From: CAVPRW01 sp046727435 [NCBI: bacterium]
Lineage (GTDB): Bacteria; Tectomicrobia; Entotheonellia; J063
NCBI GenBank assembly: GCA_046727435.1
Contig: JBKPCR010000553.1
Span: forward strand, 1 to 7,477
Length of the DNA stretch: 7,477 nucleotides
Direction of reading: 5' to 3'
Part shown: positions 1-5,435 of the stretch, in pieces
Numbering within the stretch: the first letter of the stretch is position 1
Layout of the letters: each line of letters begins with the position of its first letter
Made by a program: the position numbers and the translations under genes
Notes under the pieces: model-generated
Databases searched by the model: none
What the model was told of the DNA's origin: nothing
The model's input: the letters and a program-made list of their open reading frames with translations, nothing else

Positions 1-1338
1 CGGTTCTTGTCTATCATCCATGGCGAAACCGTGCGCCTGACGAATCTGATCAACGATTTTCTCGATCTCCAGGGCATGGAGTCGGGCCGCCAGGCGTATC
101 ATTTTGAACGCGTGGATTTGCGGGAGGTCCTGCGCGAGGGTATGGCCCTATTTACGCAAGCGGATGCGCAACATACCTTGCGTCTGGAGGCCCCCGACAC
201 CCTGCCACCCGTGCAGGCTGATAAAGATCGTATCCGGCAAGTGCTCTCCAATTTACTATCCAATGCGATCAAGTTTTCCCCGCGCGGGGGGGAGGTCACC
301 GTCGGCGCGCGTCAGCAGGGTGCCTACGTCGAGGTGTGGGTGACAGACCGGGGCATGGGCATTCCACCTGAGGCCATCCCGCAGCTCTTCAACAAATTTT
401 TCCGCGTGGATAACAGCCAGACACGCCACATCGGTGGCACAGGGCTGGGGCTGGCATTGGTCAAGGAGATCGTCGAGGCCCACCAGGGGCAAGTTCAAGT
501 TGACAGTGAACCCAATCGAGGCAGCACGTTCTTTTTTACCTTACCGGTGGCTGAGCCGCCGGTGCCAGCTGTAGTGGTTCCCGAAGGCATGAGCGGAGGC
601 GCGACGGATATTTTGCTGGTTGAGAACGATCCGGTCTTCGCGCAGTTGCTACGCGAACGTTTCGAGGGCACGGGGTTATGGGTGACCATAACGAGTTATG
701 CAGAACAAGCGCTCGATCTTACGCGCGTCTCCCCGCCGCGCATGCTGCTGGTGGATATTCACCTGGCCGGGGACATGGATGGATGGGATCTGGTGGTGGC
801 GCTGAAAAGCGATCCCGTCTTGCAAGCCATCCCGATCATCCTCATCACCACGAGCGAGGAGGCCAATCTCCGTGGTCTCGCCTTGGCAGGGGCCGACTAT
901 CTCCCACGGCCAGTCTCCCTGGAGGGGCTCAAGCAAGCCATCCAGCGGCAGTTGCCTTCCTTATCCGGCAAACGCGTGCTGGTGGCCGATGACAATAGGG
1001 CCTTCCGTCATCAGGTGGTGGAACTGCTGGCTGCCGAGCCAGATGTCCAGGTTACGGAGGCGAGCAATGGACGTGAGGCGCTGAGACAGGTGGCGCAGCA
1101 GGTGCCAGACCTGTTACTGCTGGATTTACTCATGCCGGACATGGACGGTTTCGAAGTCCTGCACCAGTTGCGGGCGGACAAACGGGCGATGAATCTGGCC
1201 GTACTGGTGGTGACCAGCAAAGACTTACTACCGGTTGAGAAGGCGCACCTGAAACGCAAGATGGCTTCCCTGGTGAGCAAAAAGGATGCCAGTCTGGACC
1301 ACTTCGCCCGCATTGTCGGGCGCGTTTTAGGCAGTTGA
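1..1338 (+). CDS. Hybrid sensor histidine kinase, C-terminal part (HATPase + two receiver domains), 5' end outside window
   Basis: The frame is open from base 1, so the gene starts upstream; 445 residues are visible (numbered from the edge). Residues 1-25 match the second helix of a HisKA dimerisation domain (INDFLDLQGMESG); the phosphorylated His lies off the window. Residues about 65-182 are a HATPase with N-box NLLSNAIKFSP (Asn88), G1 box DRGMGIP (Asp116), F-box FNKFFRVD and G2 box GGTGLGLA. Receiver 1 (about 203-316) has an acidic pocket at Glu208/Asp210, phospho-acceptor Asp252 and Thr283/284, but Arg303 stands where the conserved Lys before Pro is expected. Receiver 2 (about 325-441) is complete: Asp330/Asp331, Asp375 in LLDLLMPDMDG, Thr405 and Lys427 or 428. 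By family, ATP-driven autophosphorylation is followed by phosphotransfer to the receivers. No output domain follows, so the signal probably passes to a separate partner. The stimulus is unknown. The family call is secure. Confidence 0.95.
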   Translation, partial: RFLSIIHGETVRLTNLINDFLDLQGMESGRQAYHFERVDLREVLREGMALFTQADAQHTLRLEAPDTLPPVQADKDRIRQVLSNLLSNAIKFSPRGGEVTVGARQQGAYVEVWVTDRGMGIPPEAIPQLFNKFFRVDNSQTRHIGGTGLGLALVKEIVEAHQGQVQVDSEPNRGSTFFFTLPVAEPPVPAVVVPEGMSGGATDILLVENDPVFAQLLRERFEGTGLWVTITSYAEQALDLTRVSPPRMLLVDIHLAGDMDGWDLVVALKSDPVLQAIPIILITTSEEANLRGLALAGADYLPRPVSLEGLKQAIQRQLPSLSGKRVLVADDNRAFRHQVVELLAAEPDVQVTEASNGREALRQVAQQVPDLLLLDLLMPDMDGFEVLHQLRADKRAMNLAVLVVTSKDLLPVEKAHLKRKMASLVSKKDASLDHFARIVGRVLGS

Positions 1339-1381
1339 AGGGGGAGAGAGCAAATGATATCAGGCGCTAGCCCGTTGACTA

Positions 1382-1501
1382 TTACACCGATACCATCCAA
1401 CCAAATGGATCGGGGATGGTGCCCCATTGGATAGCGGTCAACGTGTCGTAAATCCGCTGCGTCCAGGGACCAACCTTGCGGTCGTTGATGATGAGTGCTG
1501 A
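1382..1501 (-). pseudogene. ilvE: C-terminal fragment of a branched-chain amino acid aminotransferase
   Basis: An open frame of 39 codons ends in TAA at 1382-1384 and reads SALIINDRKVGPWTQRIYDT, followed by a tail containing LTAIQWG and DPFGWM. From memory this is the extreme C-terminus of the larger (eukaryotic-like) branched-chain aminotransferases, which end in a pattern of N-G-x-x-G-x-x-T, then LTxIQxG and DPFGW. The PLP-binding Lys and the rest of the fold type IV enzyme, about 90 percent of the gene, are missing. In-frame stops lie immediately upstream (TAG at 1502-1504) and there is no start codon, so this is not a small gene. The break falls close to the recombinase remnant that follows. 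It converges with the kinase gene, 43 bases away. Identification by remembered motif, not by search. Confidence 0.65.
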
Positions 1502-1575
1502 CTATGTTCATAAGTGATTGAGAAAGAAAAGGACGATCTCACCTTTGATTGCCGTCGTTGTGGCAAGCGTTGGGA

Positions 1576-2132
1576 CTACTCAGCCATCTCATCAAGTTTC
1601 TCAATCGCCGCTCGTTTGTGGCTGTCTAAGAGGTGTGTATACCGTGCCGTCATGGCGAGAGTATTATGTCTCATAGGCTCCTGCACCGTTCGTATGTCAG
1701 CCCCTTTCATAATCAACCGACTGGCGAAGGTATGGCGGAGATCATGAAAGCGGAGGTCTTTCAGCCCAGCTGCTTGCACTGCTCGATGGAAGACCAGTCT
1801 TAACCAGGCTGGATTGAGACTCCCAAAGACACGGCTTTCTGGCTTGCTAGATTCAGGCTTTAATTCAGCCACCAAGCGCCGAACGGTCGCTGTCATTGGC
1901 ACAGTTTGCGTCTCTTTATTCTTGGATAGCTCAGCCCTAACTGTAAGTTCTCCAGCCCTGAAATCCACATCCCCCAAGCCAGATAGCACACTTCGGACTC
2001 CCTCAGCCCGGCATTCATAGCAATCAGCACAGCTTTCCTGTACCTATCAGACATAGCGCTTTTGTAGCTCCTGGGTTTTTGCTTCGTAGCACGTAGCAAG
2101 GCGTTCGATGACGCCCGTCGCAGACGTGGATG
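1576..2132 (-). pseudogene. Tyrosine recombinase/phage-type integrase, catalytic-domain remnant, frameshifted
   Basis: Two reading frames together give an integrase catalytic domain. The upstream frame (from about 2132) carries box I, AMNAGLRESEVCYLAW, with the first catalytic Arg. The downstream frame continues GDVDFRAGELTVRAELSKNK, then box II FHDLRHTFASRL (HxxR), then VQEPMRHNTLAMTARYTHL with the nucleophile Tyr in RYTHL, ending at TAG 1576-1578. The frames would join if the run of five C on the plus strand at 1971-1975 had six (WGDVDF). The usual L-G-H before the Tyr segment is P-M-R-H here, so the catalytic domain also carries missense change. The N-terminal core-binding domain is absent; the open frame stops at a TGA at 2133-2135, about 40 bases from the IS1-type element. 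The downstream side abuts the aminotransferase fragment. Dead as it stands unless the homopolymer is a sequencing error, and still truncated in that case. Confidence 0.85.
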
Positions 2133-2174
2133 TCATGGACACCCTTGCGAAAAGCCCTGGATATACGTGCATTG

Positions 2175-2964
2175 GGTAATGTTTCAAATATGTTGTTTCC
2201 GCCTTCATAGAAGTGTGCGGAATTCATAGTAGTTAACAAATAACCCGATCACAATATCATGCAACAGCACCGATTTGGAAAAGCAGATGGTCTTTCGCAT
2301 GAACCGTTTCAGCCTGGTCCGGAATGTGAGATGTTTCCGTGCAATCTTTGGCATCTGGGTTTTGCCCACCGTAGGTTGTTCGGGCTCAACATGACGATTG
2401 TACCCATCGGCACCATCCGTAGAGAAATGGTGAATGCCGAACGGGGCGAGCCATGGTTTTAACTGCAAGAAGACATCGTCCTGATGTGTTCCCAACACGT
2501 CAGCTAAGACGACTCCAGTCCGATGTTCAATCGCATGCCAAAGCCACCGTTGTTGGGATTTCTTCTCAACAAAACACCACATTTCATCGACTTCTGCTTC
2601 TTTCACTTGCTGCATCTCAACGATGATCTCTCCTGGAGCGATGTGTTGAAGAGCTGTGGAATTGACGTGCTGGAGCTGAGGCTCTTTTTTTAATGCTTCA
2701 ATGACCGTGGTAGGACTGACGTGTAGTACACGTGCAATGTCGCGAATGCCACTGCCATGCAAGGTCATCTCGAGAATGTGCTGTTTGACTTCAGGCATGC
2801 GCCCATGGGGGCTGTACGCGAGAAGGAAAGTTTGGCAGGCACAGCTGGGATTCTTACCACGGTACCGTTGTTTCCCTTGGACGGTAATCCCATGTTTAAG
2901 CACCTCTATGGTCTGACAACAGGGACAACAAATCTGGCGAAAGGCCACGGCACTCTCCGTTACC
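2175..2964 (-). mobile_element. IS1-family insertion sequence (about 790 bp)
   Basis: The element encloses a full-length IS1-type transposase. Outward-facing ends both begin GGTAA: GGTAATG reading inward from 2175 on the plus strand and GGTAACG reading inward from 2964 on the minus strand. GGTRATG-like ends and a size near 770-800 bp are typical of IS1. The repeats agree at 6 of 7 bases and then diverge, shorter than the usual 20 or more, so the exact ends are tentative. No 8-9 bp direct repeat is evident: flanking octamers gtgcattg (left) and tagcatga (right) share only the central gcat. The left flank leads to a recombinase remnant and the right flank to a membrane-protein frame, so the two sides may not have been neighbours before insertion. 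Confidence 0.75.
2205..2948 (-). CDS. IS1-family transposase, single-frame InsAB type, catalytic Glu apparently replaced
   Basis: 247 residues from a GTG at 2946-2948; GGAG just upstream lies within the element's end. Residues 7-38 hold the InsA zinc-finger cysteines (CCPCC then CAC); residues 50-88 resemble the InsA helix-turn-helix (RDIARVLHVSPTTV). The InsB part begins near 118 with EVDEMW (Asp121, Trp124), has STDGADGY (Asp178) and ends with RKTICFSKSVLLHDIVIGLF, typical of the family. The classic IS1 has insA and insB in two frames joined by programmed frameshifting; here both parts lie in one frame, as in several known subgroups. The position where homologues have Glu before the Arg-Lys-His-Leu-Thr segment reads K-I-A-R-K-H, so the third residue of the D-D-E triad appears to be Ala203 (codon GCA). 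If so, the protein can still fold and bind DNA but should not transpose. The family is certain, the loss of activity inferred. Confidence 0.92.
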   Translation of the reverse strand: MAFRQICCPCCQTIEVLKHGITVQGKQRYRGKNPSCACQTFLLAYSPHGRMPEVKQHILEMTLHGSGIRDIARVLHVSPTTVIEALKKEPQLQHVNSTALQHIAPGEIIVEMQQVKEAEVDEMWCFVEKKSQQRWLWHAIEHRTGVVLADVLGTHQDDVFLQLKPWLAPFGIHHFSTDGADGYNRHVEPEQPTVGKTQMPKIARKHLTFRTRLKRFMRKTICFSKSVLLHDIVIGLFVNYYEFRTLL

Positions 2965-3181
2965 TAGCATGATAGCGGCTTTCGGGCGATTGACGGGTCA
3001 GCGGCGGCATCTTACCAGGGCTGTTTTCGTAAAACAACATAGTTGGAACACCACCGGCGATGAGTGCCAGCCGAATTGCCGCCGTCACGGCATTGTGCAG
3101 CAGGCAGGCAATCGCGACCACGAGCAGCATGACCATGACGGCCAGCTGTTGCACGTTCAACGTTAACCGAAGCTTACGCAT
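2960..3181 (-). CDS. Small membrane protein of unknown function, 3' end overlapped by the IS1-type element
   Basis: 73 residues, starting at an ATG at 3179-3181 preceded by AGGAAAGGA about 8 bases upstream, a good ribosome binding site. It lies 23 bases after the preceding co-oriented frame, which suggests an operon. Residues 12-43 (QLAVMVMLLVVAIACLLHNA and on) form one long or two short hydrophobic segments after a basic N-terminus (MRKLR), so an inner-membrane protein with the N-terminus in the cytoplasm is likely. The last codons and the TAA at 2960-2962 lie inside the IS1-type end, so the natural C-terminus has probably been replaced. No family recognised. Marked as coding because start, ribosome binding site and hydrophobic profile agree; whether it is still made is unknown. 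Confidence 0.5.
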   Translation of the reverse strand: MRKLRLTLNVQQLAVMVMLLVVAIACLLHNAVTAAIRLALIAGGVPTMLFYENSPGKMPPLTRQSPESRYHAR

Positions 3182-3204
3182 GTCTTGGATTCCTTTCCTG
3201 AGCC

Positions 3205-3765
3205 TTAGCTCTTTACTGATGTGGATGGCCCACGGCTGAGCAGCCGCCTGAAATTCAAGCGGTCCAGCAGCCTAGACAGCTGCATGACTGGTGAGTGACT
3301 GACATGGAAGGCGCGACGTGGGGCCTGGTAGGCGCTGTAGGTCAGCTGTTCCCGCCGGAAGTCAATCGTGATGTGGACGGTGTCGCCGCACTGGAGCTTG
3401 ACTTCACCACTCAGGTCGACCCGGATGGTGGCATCGGCGCCACCTGCTCCGTTGGTCCGACCGAGCAAATCTCTTAGACGCTGCATCACCCTGCGGCGTT
3501 TGGATTCGATGTGTGGCCATCGCCTGCGTGGTCTCACGCCGCGCGCTGAAGCGGCGCGAGCGGTGCGCGTAGTGCATGAGATACACGAGACCCGGCGAAG
3601 CCAACTCGATCAGCGCCACGAGGTTGCGCAGCCTGACGAGTAGAAACCTCGGATACGTTGGATTCACCTTTTCTATGGCCAGATCGCTGAGCTCATGGCG
3701 AGCTCTGTGGCAATCAGCCCGAAGGACGCGAAGAATGCAATGAGACTGCTTGACTTGTAATGCAT
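3205..3765 (-). pseudogene. Putative membrane protein gene of unknown family, broken by about two frameshifts
   Basis: Three overlapping frames read in order as one plausible protein. Frame 1 starts at an ATG (3763-3765) behind a perfect AAGGAGG and gives MHYKSSSLIAFFASFGLIATELA, a hydrophobic N-terminal segment, before a TAG at 3673-3675. Frame 2 picks up at the same place with HELSDLAIEKVNPTYPRF, then a second hydrophobic stretch ending LASPGLVYLMHYAH and basic residues. Frame 3, entered near 3490-3540, gives HIESKRRRVMQRLRDLLGR and a soluble segment with VDLSGEVKLQCGDTVHITID, ending at TAA 3205-3207. The joined product would be about 185 residues: two membrane segments, then a basic linker and a small polar domain. 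I do not recognise a family. The alternative is a separate 30-residue peptide gene followed by a GTG-started gene at 3667; the continuity of hydrophobic pattern and spacing makes one broken gene more likely. Confidence 0.45.
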
Positions 3766-3775
3766 GCTGTCAGCC

Positions 3776-3782
3776 CCTCCTT
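3776..3782 (-). promoter_or_regulatory. Strong ribosome binding site AAGGAGG
   Basis: The minus strand reads AAGGAGG, a perfect match to the anti-Shine-Dalgarno complement, 10 bases before the ATG at 3763-3765. It fixes the start of the frameshifted membrane-protein gene and shows that this locus was once well translated. Confidence 0.7.
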
Positions 3783-3869
3783 GACTTCGTATGGAGCTGG
3801 GATTGGTCACCCTGACCATCCCCCTCTCCACTCCTCAAATCCCTATCGAATCTTAGCTTCGCAGGCAGC

Positions 3870-4225
3870 TTACGATGCCAGTCGATCGACGATCTCGTTT
3901 TCCGGATGCCCCGAGTGGCCCTTGACGTGCGTGAAGAACGGCTTGACTTGGGTGAGCAGGAATCGGTAGACCTGGACTAGGTCCATATTCTTGAGTTTGC
4001 TGTTTCGGCTCGCGACTACTGACGATCTCCACCTCCTCGCCGTAGGGGATCGACTTCAAGCCCTCGATGATGGCCATGAGCTCCGTGCGGCTGTTGGTCA
4101 TGTTGACTTCGCTGCCAGCCCCCTGGAGGCAATGGGTGGGCAGGTCGTCAGGTATGAGCAGATCAGCCCAGCCCCCGGACCGGGATTCTCTTCCAGGCAC
4201 CATCTGTGATAGGTCGATACGACAT
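3870..4225 (-). pseudogene. rnhA: Ribonuclease HI pseudogene with several frameshifts and an internal deletion
   Basis: All three minus frames contribute in order. An ATG at 4223-4225 starts MSYRPITDGA, with the first catalytic Asp in TDG. A second frame gives ENPGPG; a third gives GGWADLL and later NMTNSRTELMAIIEGLKSI, with the catalytic Glu in ELM. After VEIVS the expected SDS motif with the third catalytic Asp and about 20 following residues are missing. A new frame then gives NSKLKNMDLVQVYRF and FFTHVKGHSGHPENEIVDRL, containing the conserved His loop and last Asp, and stops at TAA 3870-3872. The NPGPG/GW break would be repaired if the plus-strand run of five C at 4172-4176 had six. RNase HI cuts RNA in RNA-DNA hybrids; this copy cannot, since one catalytic Asp is lost. 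A working copy presumably exists elsewhere in the genome. Confidence 0.88.
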
Positions 4226-4343
4226 CAGCTGCCGCCTAGCGGAAGGTGGCGAGCCGCAGGATCGCTGACAGGATCAGCGTCTCGCACGCGGATTCGGTGC
4301 ACGTGGTTGACTTCATAGCTGGACGCGGCCAGACGCCTTGACT

Positions 4344-4514
4344 TCAATTCAGGGGCTGGTTGGCTTCGATTCGCTGGCGCTCATGTCGCCGGACGCGTAT
4401 GCTGGGGGCGAAGGAGAAACTCACCTGAGACCAGCCATCGGCAAAGATGCCGGTGATCTCCCGGATGGGTCCGTTAGGCACGACCAGCAGGCGCACGCGT
4501 GAGCCGTCGTCCAT
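4344..4514 (-). CDS. Hypothetical small protein (56 residues)
   Basis: Starts at the ATG at 4512-4514, preceded by GAGGAG with a 6-base gap, and ends at TGA 4344-4346. The start was chosen over an in-frame upstream Met because of this ribosome binding site. The product begins MDDGSRVRLLVVPNGPIREI, continues through an aromatic stretch TGIFADGWSQVSFSF and ends in a basic, charged tail (RVRRHERQRIEA). It is soluble, with a beta-rich then helical look, and has no cysteine cluster or membrane segment. I do not recognise a family. The remnant IS110-type element ends only about 20 bases upstream of the ribosome binding site, so its native promoter has probably been displaced. It could itself be a shortened remnant, like its neighbours. 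Confidence 0.45.
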   Translation of the reverse strand: MDDGSRVRLLVVPNGPIREITGIFADGWSQVSFSFAPSIRVRRHERQRIEANQPLN

Positions 4515-4564
4515 GGGGGGCTCCTCTGGGGAGAGCAACTGTCTTGTGTGTCAAGGGAACCTGG

Positions 4565-5188
4565 CTATGCCCCTAGCACCCCCTGAGGTTGCCAGGGAGT
4601 GTGGTGTTTCACCATCGCATTCAGGATCGTCAATAGCTTCCGCATACAGGCCGTCAGGGCGACCTTCGCCGCCTTGCTCGTGGTCCGCAAGCGTTCGTAG
4701 AACGCTTTGAGTACCGCGTTATAGCGCACTGCTACAAGGGTGCTCATAGACAGGGGCGCGTCCCCCCTAGATCGTTCGGCTGCCCCGGAGGGTGCCCGAT
4801 CACGATTCAAGGGCGCCACCCCGACCAAAGCGGCCAGCCGCTGGCGGCTCAACGTGCCCAACTCCGGCAGGTCGAGCCGCAGTATACGTGCACAGCCCGG
4901 GCCACTATCAGGGACGCTGCGGAGCAGCTCCTCGCGCTCACGCCACACCGGACTCGCCCGCAGCGTGGTGTCGAGGTCGTCGCCCAGCGCCGCCACCACG
5001 GCCCGCTGATAGCCGCCCGTGGCTTTGAACACCATCAGGGTGGGCTGGATGGCCTGGAGCCGCGCCACCAGGGTGGCCATTCCGGCGTCATCGTTGGCCA
5101 CGGCCCAACGTTCGCCGGTGGGCCGCACGGCAATATCGAGTTGGGCTTTCGCCACATCAACACCAACAAACAGCTGTGGAGCAGACAT
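4565..5188 (-). pseudogene. IS110-family transposase with large internal deletion and compensating frameshifts
   Basis: Start chosen at the ATG 5186-5188 behind CAGGAG, where the conserved N-terminus begins; the frame is open further upstream without homology. Residues 6-70 are the start of the RuvC-like DEDD domain (LFVGVDVAKAQLDIAVRPTG, Asp11). The next expected catalytic residue, Glu in V-x-E-A-T-G-G, is Lys55 (VFKATGG). After residue about 70 (AALGDD) the sequence jumps to LRASPVWREREELL, losing roughly 100 residues including the last two Asp of DEDD. The C-terminal transposase_20 domain follows (LPELGTLSRQRLAALVGVAP). Residues 131-146 are out of frame: the next frame of the same DNA spells SGTLRGSRTI, a stop, then GGRAPV, the normal family sequence, so two compensating indels removed the conserved Ser-Gly. 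The tail ALTACMRKLLTILNAMVKH is normal. 207 residues against roughly 310-340 in relatives. Certainly inactive. Confidence 0.93.
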
Positions 5189-5265
5189 CAGCACTCCTGA
5201 TCGGCCCAGCCTTGCCAGATACTGGCTGCGTGGCGCCAGGCAACGGTTCGGGCTCTCGCAGGAAT

Positions 5266-5330
5266 GGACGTGACGACCCACGCTCCGCTCTGGTCTCGGG
5301 GGACCAAGGCTGAATCGGTCTGTCACGTCC
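5266..5330 (-). ncRNA. Structured leader of the IS110 element, possible bridge RNA segment
   Basis: A 9-base perfect stem (plus-strand GGACGTGAC 5266-5274 with GTCACGTCC 5322-5330) extends by four more pairs (GACC 5275-5278 with GGTC 5317-5320) across a single bulged base. Inside the loop lies a second hairpin, TGGTC 5291-5295 with GACCA 5302-5306. Closer to the gene is a small hairpin, GCCAG 5214-5218 with CTGGC 5222-5226. IS110 elements of the IS621 type encode a bridge RNA in the noncoding stretch before the transposase, made of stems with internal loops that base-pair with target and donor DNA. Position and folding fit, but I could not identify the binding loops, so the RNA assignment is inference. 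Confidence 0.35.
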
Positions 5331-5435
5331 GGGTAACGGGTAACGGGGATTCTCTCCCATCTCCTAGTCAAGATACAAGGCTATTGGGCGTCGGCTCCAC
5401 TGCGGGGTTAGGTGTCGTGTCTGCAACGTTCCGCC

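Larger units (their letters stand above)
4539..5400 (-). mobile_element. IS110-family insertion sequence, internally deleted remnant; ends approximate
   Basis: The element comprises a decayed IS110-type transposase gene, a structured noncoding leader of about 200 bases on its 5' side, and a short 3' tail. After the transposase stop, the minus strand reads CTTGACACACAAGACAG (4539-4555), which resembles the tail seen after the stop in related IS110 elements as I remember them. IS110 elements lack conventional terminal inverted repeats and usually make no target duplication, so neither end can be fixed from sequence alone; the left end is set just short of the oxidoreductase stop by guess. The element is non-autonomous at best. 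Confidence 0.55.

Noticed and set aside
1354-1434. A 26-codon plus-strand frame just after the kinase, behind a GGGGGAGAG ribosome-binding-like sequence.
   Set aside because: It runs antisense over the convincing aminotransferase tail and its translation (MISGASPLTITP...) has no recognisable features.
1011-1511. A 166-codon minus-strand open frame.
   Set aside because: It lies antisense to the kinase receiver domain; only the last part overlaps real minus-strand coding, and that in another frame.
1514-1590. A plus-strand stretch reading EKDDLTFDCRRCGKRWDYS, with a CxxC pair like half a zinc ribbon.
   Set aside because: It has no start or ribosome binding site, soon runs antisense through the recombinase, and only one Cys pair is present; it could be a remnant but cannot be supported.
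5331-5345. Tandem GGGTAAC repeat (two copies) in the IS110 leader.
   Set aside because: Two copies of a heptamer are too few to call an iteron or binding site.
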